DNA of 64,000 nt from Tomitella biformata AHU 1821 (lineage in GTDB: Bacteria; Actinomycetota; Actinomycetes; Mycobacteriales; Mycobacteriaceae). How positions within the stretch are numbered: position 1 is the first letter of the stretch; the number at the start of each line of letters is the position of its first letter. The position numbers and the translations under genes are program-made. Location: assembly GCF_000524475.1 (NCBI RefSeq), contig NZ_BAVQ01000013.1, positions 1 to 64,000 of the forward strand, read 5' to 3'. Positions 24,237-33,271 of the stretch are shown here, in pieces. Under the pieces are notes generated by a model. It was given only the letters and a program-made list of their open reading frames with translations. It did no database searches and was not told the origin of the DNA.

Positions 24237-24707
24237 TCACGTCACGTCCGGAGCCACTCCCATCAGCGGCTGCACATTTGCCGGAAACCCGTAACCGGCC
24301 TGCCATGGGAAGCGCCCCTCCTTGTCCGGCCACACCAGCTGGATCGCACGGACCTGGCCGTATATCTGTGCCGCCACCCTCAGGTCGATCGGCAGCAGAA
24401 CCTCGATCGCCACCATGTCGAAGCGCTTGATCAACCTGCCAACCTCCTGGCCGGCGGCGAATTCGCCCCGCTCGATCATCTGCGTGGCGGCCGAGTTCAC
24501 GATATTCCCCGCAAGCCCGACATCGAGCCCGTAAATCACGAGCTCCGGCAGCCTCTTCGCGGTCAGCCCGACGGTGTACGCGAACGGCGCCGCCTCGGTC
24601 TCAGCGTCGCCGAACACCCCCTGCACCGCCCAACCGTGCTTGGCGATCTTGTCGAGCATGTCCTGTAGCTCTGCTTCTTGCCACTTGCGCAGCTGTTCAG
24701 CATTCAT
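24237..24707 (-). CDS. DUF4262 domain-containing protein
   Basis: A 156-residue protein with DUF4262 motifs: GWAVQGVFGDAETEAAPFAYTVGLTA is the opening, followed by LPELVIYGLD and the C-terminal VWPDKEGRFPWQAGYG. The function of the family is unknown. Start 24707 has GGAAGGGA upstream. It lies downstream of imuB on the same strand but with 60 bp between, so co-transcription is uncertain. Confidence 0.82.
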   Translation of the reverse strand: MNAEQLRKWQEAELQDMLDKIAKHGWAVQGVFGDAETEAAPFAYTVGLTAKRLPELVIYGLDVGLAGNIVNSAATQMIERGEFAAGQEVGRLIKRFDMVAIEVLLPIDLRVAAQIYGQVRAIQLVWPDKEGRFPWQAGYGFPANVQPLMGVAPDVT

Positions 24708-24767
24708 GATCGTTCCCTTCCTCGTGATGTGTCCGCCCGCTCCCCGGCCCATGACCACGGCCGACGA

Positions 24768-26357
24768 TCACTCGTACCTCCCCTCCACCGTCCAGGCCCC
24801 GCCCCGGCAGATCAGCAGCAGCGCGGGTGCGGGGCTTTCCCCGTCAGAATCACGAGACCCCGGCAGCACCTGCGCCCGCGCCGCGCGGAGGCCCAGCACC
24901 GGATCCCACCAGCTCTCATCCACCGGCCACGGCCCCGCCCACCGCTCCACCCGCCAGGCCTTCTTCAACCAGCGCAGGGTCCGCGGGTCCGCGCTGAACA
25001 TCCCGCGGGCGGTCACGAACACTGGATGGCCCACGCCATCCAGCAGCTCCACCGGAGTCCGCTCCCCCTCTGTGCTGAGCACCGACGGCGCGGGCGCGGG
25101 CAGCTGTCCGGGCCAGGGCGCCGACGGATCGGCCCGAGGCAGAAGCTGATCGCCCCACGGCAGCAGCGTGATCTGCTCCGCGGGCCCGCGCCCGCCGCTG
25201 CGCACCCCGATCTGCACGGCATCGCCGCCGAGCAGACCCTGCACCCGGGAGACGGCGCGTCGGGCACGGTCCTGCCCCTCCCCCGCGCCGCCGAACAATC
25301 CCAGCTGCAGCGAGCCCGAGGAGACGACCTCCACGGGCTCGAGCCGCAGCACGGCGATGCCGGCGCTGGGCTTCGCGGCGTTCTTGCCGGAGAGCCAACC
25401 GTCCATCTGCCAGCGCACCCGATCCGCCGTGCCCGCGGGGGTGAGTGGCTCGGCGCAGCGCCAGGTGCGGCTGTGCTCCTCCCCCGCCTCGGTAACCGCG
25501 TGGATCAGCAGCCGGGTGCAGGCCACGCCCGCCGCGGCGAGCCCGGCGTGCAGCCGCTCCGCGAGCTCGCGCCCGGCAAACGCGGCCATGTCCACGCGGT
25601 TGATCGGCGGCTCGCACACCTTCTCCACCGCCAGCTCCACCGCGACCCCACGCGGGGCGGGTGCCCGCTCTGGCTCCCCGCACGCCAGCCTGTGCGCGCG
25701 CACCGCGTCCGCGCCGAACCGAGAGGCGACGTCCACCCGCGACAGCCCGGCGAAAGCCCCGAGCGTGCGAATCCCCATGCGCCGCAACAGGTCCACTAAG
25801 TCCGCACGCCCCGGACCGGCCAAGCTGGGCTCATCCACCAGCGCGGACAGCGGCAACGGCGCCAGAAACGACGGCCCATCGCCCGGCGCCACTAGGCGGG
25901 CGACCTTGGCCGCGACGACAGCCGTCGACAGCTCGTCGGCGATGCCCACCTGGCACTCGACGCCCACCGAGGCGGCGGCGTCGATCAGCGGCTCGGCCAC
26001 CGCGTGCTCGTCGCCGAAGTAACGGCTGGCCCGGTTCGCGGAGAGCACCAGCAGACCCGGGCGCAGGATCTCCACGCCCGGGACGATCTCCTCGACCGCG
26101 CTCACCACGGGCTCGAAGAGCCGGGCGTCGCGGTCCTCGTCCGCCGCCAGGACCATCAGCTCCGGACAGCGCGATTGCGCCTCGCGCCGCCGCAGGCCCC
26201 GCCGCACCCCGGCCGCCCGAGCCACCGCAGTGCACGCCAGCACCCGGTTCGCCGCGGTCACCGCGACGGGCAGCGCGGGCGAGAGGTCCTTATCCGCGGC
26301 CGCGGCCACCGCGGGCCAGTCCGGGCACCACAAGGCCAGGATCCGACGGCCGCTCAT
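24768..26357 (-). CDS. imuB: ImuB, inactive Y-family polymerase-like mutasome subunit
   Basis: A 529-residue ImuB. The Y-family fold is visible (ILALWCPDWPAVAAA, SRYFG, GIADELSTAVVAAKVA, LRRMGIRTLGAFAGL), but the catalytic acidic motifs are replaced (WCPDWP instead of VDMDAF; LVLSANRASRYFG instead of SIDEAF). It therefore acts as an adaptor and not as a polymerase. The sequence LQLGLFGG after residue 355 fits the beta-clamp-binding consensus QLxLF and corresponds to the clamp motif of mycobacterial ImuB. The C-terminal region binds ImuA' and DnaE2 in M. tuberculosis. Its ATG overlaps the ImuA' stop (ATGA). Confidence 0.93.
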   Translation of the reverse strand: MSGRRILALWCPDWPAVAAAADKDLSPALPVAVTAANRVLACTAVARAAGVRRGLRRREAQSRCPELMVLAADEDRDARLFEPVVSAVEEIVPGVEILRPGLLVLSANRASRYFGDEHAVAEPLIDAAASVGVECQVGIADELSTAVVAAKVARLVAPGDGPSFLAPLPLSALVDEPSLAGPGRADLVDLLRRMGIRTLGAFAGLSRVDVASRFGADAVRAHRLACGEPERAPAPRGVAVELAVEKVCEPPINRVDMAAFAGRELAERLHAGLAAAGVACTRLLIHAVTEAGEEHSRTWRCAEPLTPAGTADRVRWQMDGWLSGKNAAKPSAGIAVLRLEPVEVVSSGSLQLGLFGGAGEGQDRARRAVSRVQGLLGGDAVQIGVRSGGRGPAEQITLLPWGDQLLPRADPSAPWPGQLPAPAPSVLSTEGERTPVELLDGVGHPVFVTARGMFSADPRTLRWLKKAWRVERWAGPWPVDESWWDPVLGLRAARAQVLPGSRDSDGESPAPALLLICRGGAWTVEGRYE

Positions 26358-27139
26358 CCCACTCGCCCGATCACAGGGACGGCCGCGGCGGTGGTCAGCC
26401 CACGCCACTGCATTGCCTGGCCCTCGCCGTGCCCCAGGCCGAGCCTGGCGCTGCGCAGCGGGAAGGACCGCCCCCGCGCCCGGACCGAGAGCTCCAGCCC
26501 GCGCAGCCGCCCGCAGCCCACGCCGAGCCCCTCATAGTTGCCGACCTGCGAGTCGATGCGCGTCTCCGCGCCCTCCCAATCCCCATCTGTGACCACCAGC
26601 GCGGTACCGCGATTTCGGGCGCGGGCCACCACCGCCCGAGAGCGGCTGGGTGGCACCACCAGCCCGCCCAAGTCCAGCACCACCAAATCCATGCCGTCGA
26701 GCAGCACTGCGGCCACCCCGACCCGGTCCACGCCCGGATCGGGGACCAGCGCCACCCTGCTCAGGTCCGCACCCATCTCCACAGCCGCGAGCAGCCCCAG
26801 GCCCTTGTGCCCGATCACCGCCGCGTGCCCGCCGTCGGCCGTGACCGACGCGAGCATGCCGAGCAGCAGGGACGTCGAGCCCGTGACCGAGGTGACCGAG
26901 CCGCGGGCGAGCCCCCCATCCGGCAACAGCGCGGCGAGGCCCGGCGGGGCCGCGAGCACCCCGCGGACACTGGCAGGACTCCGCTCGGGCTCCTCCGACG
27001 CTGGCGGCCCCTGCGCGACGGGGAGGGTTCGGAGCATGGGCCGCGCCTCCTCGGCCCGCTCGACCCGAGCCGGGACCGCGGCCATCTTCCGCCGCAACGC
27101 CTCAATTTGCTCCCCCCGAGAGAGCGATTCCAAACCCAT
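26354..27139 (-). CDS. imuA': ImuA' RecA-like mutasome subunit
   Basis: A 261-residue ImuA'. RecA-like core strands are visible, but the Walker A region reads VTGSTSLLLGML without the GK(S/T) residues, as in actinobacterial ImuA' proteins that probably do not hydrolyse ATP. Further motifs are ALVPDPGVDRVGVAAVLLDG and VVLDLGGLVVPPSRSR. GGAGGTGGG eight bases upstream of ATG 27139 decides the start; the ATG at 27178 is rejected. It is the first gene of imuA'-imuB, with a LexA box 64 bp upstream. Confidence 0.92.
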   Translation of the reverse strand: MGLESLSRGEQIEALRRKMAAVPARVERAEEARPMLRTLPVAQGPPASEEPERSPASVRGVLAAPPGLAALLPDGGLARGSVTSVTGSTSLLLGMLASVTADGGHAAVIGHKGLGLLAAVEMGADLSRVALVPDPGVDRVGVAAVLLDGMDLVVLDLGGLVVPPSRSRAVVARARNRGTALVVTDGDWEGAETRIDSQVGNYEGLGVGCGRLRGLELSVRARGRSFPLRSARLGLGHGEGQAMQWRGLTTAAAVPVIGRVG

Positions 27140-27202
27140 ACAACCCACCTCCGCCCCCAGGTCCGCCAGCATGATCACGGGGAAGGCGTGATCTCACATT
27201 AT

Positions 27203-27218
27203 TAGAATGATTGTTCGA
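27203..27218 (-). promoter_or_regulatory. LexA (SOS) box of imuA'-imuB
   Basis: TAGAAT-GATT-GTTCGA: one half matches the LexA half-site GTTCGA exactly and the other matches TCGAAC at 4 of 6 positions. It is 64 bp upstream of imuA'. With the dnaE2 box it would place the whole mutasome under SOS control. Confidence 0.7.
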
Positions 27219-27417
27219 TAACTCAAGTAAACCCGACCGTGGATAGCCCGTCAACCGCCCAGATCAGCGCCGACAAACCCTTCGATCCGCACGCGTCCCA
27301 GCACCCGAGAACCTCTGCGAGGAGGCACCCTCTCATCCACCACTGACATCGGCAGCCCAGCCCCGATACCGACGGCAGCACGCAGGCAAGACTGACCCGA
27401 AACCGCCTAGTCTCCGG

Positions 27418-29223
27418 CTATTCCCGTTTTGGTGGGGGTTGCGGTGACGCTGTCGGTGGCGGCTCCTGGCCGCCGGGCACCCTGCGAGCCTTGGGGATAT
27501 AGCCGGGTGGGCCGGGGAACTCCTCCTGCGGTTCCAGGTACTCCTCGGGGAACAGGTAGTGATTGACCCGTCCCCGCCGCTCCGGGTCGATGCACGCCGG
27601 CGGGTGCCAGACCGTGCGGAACGGATACCGGCTCGTGGGCGGGGCGATGGTGGTGGCCCAGTCGTGCTCGCCGGGCCCGACCAGTCCGTGGTGTTCCGGG
27701 CAGGCGAAGGCCAAAAGCTCGATATCGGTGTTCCCGTTCTCGGCCCACTCGTCGGTGTGGTGGACCTGGCAGGAATAGCCCGGCCGGGTGCACCCGGGGT
27801 GGGTGCAGCCGCGGTCCCCGGCGTAGAGCACGATCCGCTGATCCGCCGACGCCAACCGTTTCGAGCGGCCCAGATGCAGTGGCCGGCCCTCACCGTCGTA
27901 GATCACGAGATAGTGGTGGGAGTGGGAGGCCATGCGGATGGCCTCACGGATCGGGATCATGGTGCCGCCCCCGGTCATGGCGTTGCCTGTGGCGGTCTCG
28001 AGCTGTTCGAGGGTCATGGTGATGATCGCGGTGACGGGCAGTCCGTTGTGCTGACCGAGGCCGGGTGCGCCGAGTGCCCAGCGGAAGAGTCGTTTCAACG
28101 CGTCGTGGTAGATCTGGCCTTGGCTGCGGCGGTCCCGGCTGGCGGCCGCGGACGAGTCCGCAGTGTCGGCCGCATCGGCATCGTGTGGCGCATCGGCGGC
28201 ATCTGATTCAGTGGCGTCCGGGGTGGGCGTGGATGGTTCCGGTGAATCGGCGGGCTCGTCGGGAGACGGGCTGGGTTCTGCGGGGCGGGGCTGCTCCGAC
28301 GGTTCAGCGGCCGCGGCGGCCTCGGCGAAGTAGTCGAACAAGTCCTGCTGAGCTGGGGTTGGGTCTGATGGGCAACCCCGACCGCCCGCACCTGAACCTC
28401 CACCCGCGCCCGGGCCCCCAGTTGTCGGCGCGGCCCGGTCTGCCCGGTCGTCACCTGTGCCGAGGTCCGCGGCGTCGAAGATCGGGTGCTCATCGTCAGG
28501 GTTCCCCACCCCGGGCTGCCCGGCCTTCGCCAAATACGCCTCCACATAGGACCGTGTCTCCGCGTCGATGCAGAAGGAGCCGCGGGTGAGCTTGTCCCTA
28601 CCCTGCCGGCCCATTCGGAAATACGTTTTGCCTTTCCGCTCCTCCTCGTCGGGGAGATCGCCGTCGGGGTTGAGGTGGGCCTCGATCTGCCGGGCCGCGG
28701 CATCGACCTCGTCGGGGTCCGTCTGCTTAGCCAAATCGACCAGCTGCTTCTCGGCCTTGCCCTTCTCCTCCGCAGGGATGTCGGTGGGGAGGCGCTTGAA
28801 GAATTTGAGGATCACGTCGGCGTGCTCGGTGTTGATGTCGCCGTCGCGCTGGGCATCCCCGGTGGGTGCGTGCTCCCCGTGGATGGGCTGACCACCGATC
28901 CCCACACCGGGGCCCAACAGGACCGCGCTGGCGATGCGTCGTTTCGCGTCGGCGGTGGTGATGTGGAGACGCTTCGACAGCACGATGTAGAGGTGCGTGG
29001 CGCCAAGTTCGGTGGCGGCGTTTTGTTGGCCGAGTTGGTTGATCAGCTCGTGGCTGATGCCGGGGATGGTGCGGCTGATCCGCTCGAACCCCTCCACGAC
29101 GTCGAGGCGGGTGAGGTTGTCGAGATGGTCGAACTGCCGGGTCGCCAACTCCTTGACGGAGGCGTGGGCGAGGTCGAGGAGTTCCGCGGCGGAGAGGCCG
29201 TCGAGTTGCCATTGATGAGACAT
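27418..29223 (-). CDS. DUF222/HNH endonuclease-family protein (13E12 repeat family)
   Basis: A 601-residue member of the actinobacterial 13E12/DUF222 family. An N-terminal DUF222 domain (FERISRTIPGISHELINQLGQ, ATELGATHLYIVLSKRLHI, DAKRRIASAVLL) is followed by a Gly/Pro/Glu/Asp-rich linker (residues about 290-390) and a C-terminal HNH nuclease motif (YAGDRGCTHPGCTRPGYSCQ, VHHTDEWAENGNT, ACPEHHGLVG). The Cys pairs bind zinc, and the two His plus Asn form the HNH site. These genes are present in many copies in mycobacteria and often behave like mobile or repetitive DNA; their role is unknown. The start at 29223 has GGAGGGAGGGG upstream. Confidence 0.88.
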   Translation of the reverse strand: MSHQWQLDGLSAAELLDLAHASVKELATRQFDHLDNLTRLDVVEGFERISRTIPGISHELINQLGQQNAATELGATHLYIVLSKRLHITTADAKRRIASAVLLGPGVGIGGQPIHGEHAPTGDAQRDGDINTEHADVILKFFKRLPTDIPAEEKGKAEKQLVDLAKQTDPDEVDAAARQIEAHLNPDGDLPDEEERKGKTYFRMGRQGRDKLTRGSFCIDAETRSYVEAYLAKAGQPGVGNPDDEHPIFDAADLGTGDDRADRAAPTTGGPGAGGGSGAGGRGCPSDPTPAQQDLFDYFAEAAAAAEPSEQPRPAEPSPSPDEPADSPEPSTPTPDATESDAADAPHDADAADTADSSAAASRDRRSQGQIYHDALKRLFRWALGAPGLGQHNGLPVTAIITMTLEQLETATGNAMTGGGTMIPIREAIRMASHSHHYLVIYDGEGRPLHLGRSKRLASADQRIVLYAGDRGCTHPGCTRPGYSCQVHHTDEWAENGNTDIELLAFACPEHHGLVGPGEHDWATTIAPPTSRYPFRTVWHPPACIDPERRGRVNHYLFPEEYLEPQEEFPGPPGYIPKARRVPGGQEPPPTASPQPPPKRE

Positions 29224-29423
29224 CGCCCCTCCCTCCGTGGGATCAAAGATTCGTAGTTCTTTGAGATACCTGGAGGCTATCTGGACCCTCTGACATTCCC
29301 CGGCCCCAGACAGCCAAAAATCACCCCCATTCGATAACGGTACGGTAACGATTGCGGCATCACTCGGCGCGCCGTCGGAGGAAAAGGCCATAGCCAAGAT
29401 TCCTACCCCTGGCACCGGCGACC

Positions 29424-29868
29424 TCGTATCGTCAGCACCTCCACCCGCCGCCGCTCCCTTGGGTCTGCTGTTCGACCTGGTCTTCGTCGTCGCCGTCAGT
29501 CTGGCCTCGGCGGGCTGCACCGCGAGATGCTGCCCGAGTTCCCCCGCCCTACCTCGGGTCGATCCCCTTGTGCTCGGCCTGCGGCTCGGGTGGACGTCCC
29601 GCCGGGCGAACCGCGCCGACACCAAGCCTGCGGCAGGCCGGGCAGCTCCCGGGATCCTCGCCGTCACCGCGATCGCCGTGTCCAACGGCGGCGACAACGG
29701 GATGCCGGTGGTCCTCATCGCCATCGGCCTCACGATCATGATCGGCGTCGTGGCGTTCGGCCTCTGGCCGGGGCCGCGGTGCCCATGGCCCCCATCCGCG
29801 CTGCGCGCCGCCCCGAACGGTCGTATCGTCAGCACCCTCCACCCGCCCAGGCGAAGGGACCGACCGCT
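29424..29868 (+). pseudogene. Decayed fused remnant: partial ltrA copy plus CadD-like fragment
   Basis: Positions 29459-29517 encode LLFDLVFVVAVSLASAG, identical to the first helix of the intact LtrA protein. The similarity then breaks, and after about 130 bp the same frame encodes LAVTAIAVSNGGDNGMPVVL, which resembles the first helix of the CadD cadmium-resistance transporter family (VTxxxxANGGDN). The upstream 26 bp (29424-29449) are repeated almost exactly in front of the intact gene (29821-29847). A 137-residue ORF spans it but is unlikely to make a functional protein. It looks like a tandem duplication followed by deletions. Confidence 0.55.
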
Positions 29869-31047
29869 GTGATCACCTCCATGCGCCCGCGCGACCCCGC
29901 CGAGGAGCACCGCGCCGCCACTCCCCTGGAGCTGCTGTTCGACCTGGTCTTCGTCGTCGCGGTCAGCCTCGCCTCCGCCGGAGTCCACCACGAGATCTCG
30001 GCGGGCCACGTGGCGAGCGGGCTCGTGGGCTTCGGGATGGTGTTCTTCGCGATCTGGTGGGCGTGGATGAACTTCAGCTGGTTCGCCAGCGCCTATGACT
30101 GCGACGACGCGCTCTACCGCGTCACCACCCTGGTGCAGATGTCCGGCGTGCTGATCCTCGCCGCCGGCATCTCGGATGTGTTGGAGCACCGCAGCTTCAC
30201 CCTCGTCGTCGTCGGCTATGTGGTGATGCGCGTGGCGATGGTCAGCCAGTGGGTCCGCGCGGCGCGGGCCGACCCGCCCCGCCGCCGCGTCGCGCTCGGG
30301 TACGCGGCCGGTATCGCCGTCGTGCAGATCGGCTGGGTCGCGTGGCTGGCCGTGCCCGAGCCGTGGCAGCCGTGGACCTTCCTGGCGCTGATGCTGTGCG
30401 AGCTGGCGGTGCCCGCCGTCGCGGAACGCCAGGGCCCGACGACGCCGTTCCATCCCGAGCACATCGCCGAACGCTATGGCTCGTTCACCCTGATCGTCCT
30501 GGGCGAGTCGGTGCTGGCCTCGACCACTGCGATCATCGCCGCCCGGCACGAGGTGGAGCACCTGGGCGCGCTGGTCGTGATCGCCGCCAGCGCCATGGTG
30601 ATCGTGGCCAGCATGTGGTGGCTGTACTTCGACCGGCCCCAGCACCACCTGCTCGGCGGAATCGGAGCCTCGCTGCGCTGGGGCTACGGGCACTACCTGG
30701 TGTTCGCCGCCGCGGCCGCGGTATCCGTCGGGGTGGAGATGGCGCTCGACGTTCGCAGCCCCGGTGCCACGGTCTTGGGCACGAGCCAAGCCGCCGCCGT
30801 CGCCACCGTGCCGATCGCCGTGTTCATCGTGATGTTCTGGTTCCTGGCTCTGCGGTCGGTGCGGGACGGGGTGCTCGACGCGATCGCGCTCGGCGGGGCC
30901 ACCGCAGTCGGGGCCTCGACGTTCCTGCCCGAGTCCCTGCCCATAGCTGCGGGGCTGACCGTCCTCACGGTGCTGGCGGTGTCCGTCCGCCGCCGAGGCC
31001 TGGAGTCGGCCTCCAGCTCAGGCCAGGCCCCCAGCGCCACTGCGTAA
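29869..31047 (+). CDS. ltrA: Low-temperature requirement A (LtrA)-family membrane protein
   Basis: A 392-residue protein of the LtrA family with about 12 hydrophobic helices. It starts HRAATPLELLFDLVFVVAVS, the family signature, followed by FFAIWWAWMNFSWFASAYD, and has ERYGSFTLIVLGESVLA in the middle, which is the second hallmark. The function of LtrA is unknown (named for cold growth in Listeria). The start is GTG 29869 with GAAGGGA ten bases before; ATG 29881 is an alternative. A degraded partial copy lies directly upstream. Confidence 0.87.
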   Translation: MITSMRPRDPAEEHRAATPLELLFDLVFVVAVSLASAGVHHEISAGHVASGLVGFGMVFFAIWWAWMNFSWFASAYDCDDALYRVTTLVQMSGVLILAAGISDVLEHRSFTLVVVGYVVMRVAMVSQWVRAARADPPRRRVALGYAAGIAVVQIGWVAWLAVPEPWQPWTFLALMLCELAVPAVAERQGPTTPFHPEHIAERYGSFTLIVLGESVLASTTAIIAARHEVEHLGALVVIAASAMVIVASMWWLYFDRPQHHLLGGIGASLRWGYGHYLVFAAAAAVSVGVEMALDVRSPGATVLGTSQAAAVATVPIAVFIVMFWFLALRSVRDGVLDAIALGGATAVGASTFLPESLPIAAGLTVLTVLAVSVRRRGLESASSSGQAPSATA

Positions 31048-31301
31048 TGAGATCGACGGCTAGCTCAATTCAGTTCTTGTGCTGTCGTCTATTTTCACCA
31101 AGATAATGATCTATCAATTCCGAAACACCAGTCATCCCTCCGAAACCTTGGCATGCAGAAAATGAGGATGTAGTTACCATTGCGAACTAGATTAGAGCGA
31201 ATGTCCATATAAATTCAGAATTTCTATTATGTTCGTCGAGTATGGCTAATTCTATGGCCGCCCCGCGCCGGACGCGGAATACTCGAAATGGAAACATCAC
31301 C
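31048..31301. other. AT-rich intergenic region before the secreted beta-propeller gene
   Basis: About 250 bp between ltrA and the propeller gene, visibly more AT-rich than the rest of the window (for example TATAAATTCAGAATTTC near 31208). No ORF or hairpin stands out. Such islands often mark transferred DNA silenced by Lsr2-type proteins and contain the promoter of the following gene. Confidence 0.4.
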
Positions 31302-32600
31302 ATGTCCATAATTGAACGGTTCCCCTCGAGCGCACGACGATCTCGGATATCGGCGGCCCTCGGCGGCGCGATATTGATCGTCGGTGCCATCCTCACCGCC
31401 GCAGGACCCGCATCCGCCGCCAGCGTCATCACCGAGGTGACCGTCGGGGAAATGCCGATCAGGGTGGCGATCGCACCCGACGGCCAACGCGCCTACGTCA
31501 CCAACCGGGGCAGCAACACCGTGTCGGTGATTAACACAGAGGCCAATGAAGTCATCGCCACCATTGACGTTGGCCGGACTCCGTACGGGGTGGCGGTCAC
31601 CCCAGACGGATCGCGCGCCTACGTCACCAACCACGGCGGCCACTCGGTGTCGGTGATCGACACAGAGGCCAATAGTGTCGCGACCACCGTCCAGCTCCCG
31701 ACCGGTTCAATTCCCCGTGCCGTGGCAATCACCCCCGACGGGCAATATGCCTATGTCGTCCATCAGTCCGGAGCCACTGTTTCGGTGATCGACACCGACA
31801 CCAATACCGTCGTTGGCACCATCCGTGTCGGCGCGGGCCCACGGGAGGTGGCGATCGCGCCCGACGGCCTGCATGTCTATGTCACCGACAATATCGATAA
31901 CACGGTGTCGCAGATCAGCACGGAAACTAACACGGTTGTCGACACAATCTCCGTCGGCACGGACCCATTGGGCGTGGCAGTCACGCCCGACAGCCTCGGT
32001 GTCTACGTCGTCAACAACACCGATAACACGGTGTCCCAGATTGATGTGGCCACGGGAATAGCCACCGCCATCCCCGTCGGCGCGAAGCCCATGAACGTGG
32101 CAATCACCCCGGACGGCCAACAGGTCTATGTCACGAACCACAGCGACAGCACCATGTCTGTGATCGACGCCGGATCCAGCGCCGTCACCAGCACGTTTCT
32201 TGTGGGGAAAGGCCCTGAGGGGTTTGCGATCACCCCCGACGGCCTAGGCGCCTACGTCGCCCAGTCTGGCAGCGGCCTGGTGTCGGTCATCGCATTCGAT
32301 CAGGCGCCGACCATCAGCGGCACACCGCCCGCCGGCGGCGTCGGGCAATCCTACGACCACACCTTCACCCTCACCGGAGAGCCGATCCCGACCACCCACG
32401 TCACCAGCGGCGCTCTACCCGAAGGCATGGAACTCTCGCTCGACGGCGTCTTGTCCGGCACCCCCACCGAACCCGGGCAGTTCGCGTTCACCGTCACCGC
32501 GTCCAACGACGTAGGCGCCGACGTGGGGCTGCCCGTCGTCCTCGACATCACCACCGACACCCCGACGCCCGCGCTCGGCTCACTCGGGAGCGTCGGCTGA
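31302..32600 (+). CDS. Secreted YVTN-type beta-propeller with Ig-like domain
   Basis: A 432-residue exported protein. Residues 1-45 are a signal peptide (RRSRISAALGGAILIVGAIL, cleavage probably after GPASAA). Then come seven repeats of about 42 residues of the type PDGxxAYVTNxxxNTVSVIDT, forming a beta-propeller (YVTN/YncE family). Residues about 330-415 form a He_PIG/immunoglobulin-like domain (PPAGGVGQSYDHTFTLTGEP, LPEGMELSLDGVLSGTPTEPG). The tail is GSLGSVG, with no sortase or membrane anchor. The start at 31302 has GGAA upstream and leaves out the first 20 codons of the frame. The binding target is unknown; surface adhesion is possible. Confidence 0.85.
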   Translation: MSIIERFPSSARRSRISAALGGAILIVGAILTAAGPASAASVITEVTVGEMPIRVAIAPDGQRAYVTNRGSNTVSVINTEANEVIATIDVGRTPYGVAVTPDGSRAYVTNHGGHSVSVIDTEANSVATTVQLPTGSIPRAVAITPDGQYAYVVHQSGATVSVIDTDTNTVVGTIRVGAGPREVAIAPDGLHVYVTDNIDNTVSQISTETNTVVDTISVGTDPLGVAVTPDSLGVYVVNNTDNTVSQIDVATGIATAIPVGAKPMNVAITPDGQQVYVTNHSDSTMSVIDAGSSAVTSTFLVGKGPEGFAITPDGLGAYVAQSGSGLVSVIAFDQAPTISGTPPAGGVGQSYDHTFTLTGEPIPTTHVTSGALPEGMELSLDGVLSGTPTEPGQFAFTVTASNDVGADVGLPVVLDITTDTPTPALGSLGSVG

Positions 32601-32626
32601 CGGAATGTCGGCTGACGGAATAGCGC

Positions 32627-33271
32627 CTACCGCCCCTGCGCCATGATCGCCGCCTGGATCCGGGACTGCAGCCCCAGCTTCCTCAGCACCCGCGCCACAT
32701 GGGTCTTGGCGGTGGTCTCCCCAATCTCGAGCCGACGCGCGATCTGCCGGTTCGAGAGCCCCTCGCCAAGGCAGTCGAAGACCTCCCGCTCCCGCTCGGT
32801 CAGCTCGTCGAGGCCCTCCGGAGTCGGCACCTCGGCAGCGAAAGGCACCGAGGCCGAGGCGAATCCGGCGATAACGGCGCGGGTGACCTCCGGGGCGAGA
32901 ACGCCGTCGCCGTCGTGGACCGCGCGCACAGACCGGATCAACTCGTCCGCGGAGACGGTCTTGAGCAGGTAGCCCGACGCGCCCGCCCGCAGGCTGCCGA
33001 ACACGTACTCGTCCACCTCGAAGCTCGTCAGCACCAAGACCCGCGCGCCCGACTCCGCCGTGATCGCCCTCGTCGCGACGAGGCCGTCGACCCCCGGCAT
33101 CCGGATGTCCATCAGCACCACGTCGGGCCGCAGGGCCCGTGCCTGGGCGATCGCGACCGCGCCGTCGGCCGCCTCCCCCACGACCTCGATGCCGTCATCG
33201 GACTCGAGGATCATCCGCAGGCCGGCGCGGATCGCGGCGTGATCATCGGCGAGCAGCACACGAATGCTCAT
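32627..33271 (-). CDS. NarL/LuxR-type response regulator
   Basis: A 214-residue two-component regulator: receiver domain (MSIRVLLADDHAAIRAGL, with the phospho-acceptor Asp near residue 55 in VVLMDIRMPG) and a C-terminal LuxR-type helix-turn-helix (LTEREREVFDCLGEGLSNRQ, IARRLEIGETTAKTHV). The upstream histidine kinase overlaps by 4 bp, so they form one operon. The targets are not known. Confidence 0.92.
   Translation of the reverse strand: MSIRVLLADDHAAIRAGLRMILESDDGIEVVGEAADGAVAIAQARALRPDVVLMDIRMPGVDGLVATRAITAESGARVLVLTSFEVDEYVFGSLRAGASGYLLKTVSADELIRSVRAVHDGDGVLAPEVTRAVIAGFASASVPFAAEVPTPEGLDELTEREREVFDCLGEGLSNRQIARRLEIGETTAKTHVARVLRKLGLQSRIQAAIMAQGR

Noticed and set aside
27219-27417. Possible gene between the LexA box and the DUF222 gene
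   Set aside because: No ORF with a plausible start or composition; only weak dyads near 27345-27375.
29224-30789. Extension of the DUF222/HNH frame by 520 codons
   Set aside because: Antisense to ltrA and its remnant, His/Asp/Gly-rich shadow composition; strong ribosome site at 29223.
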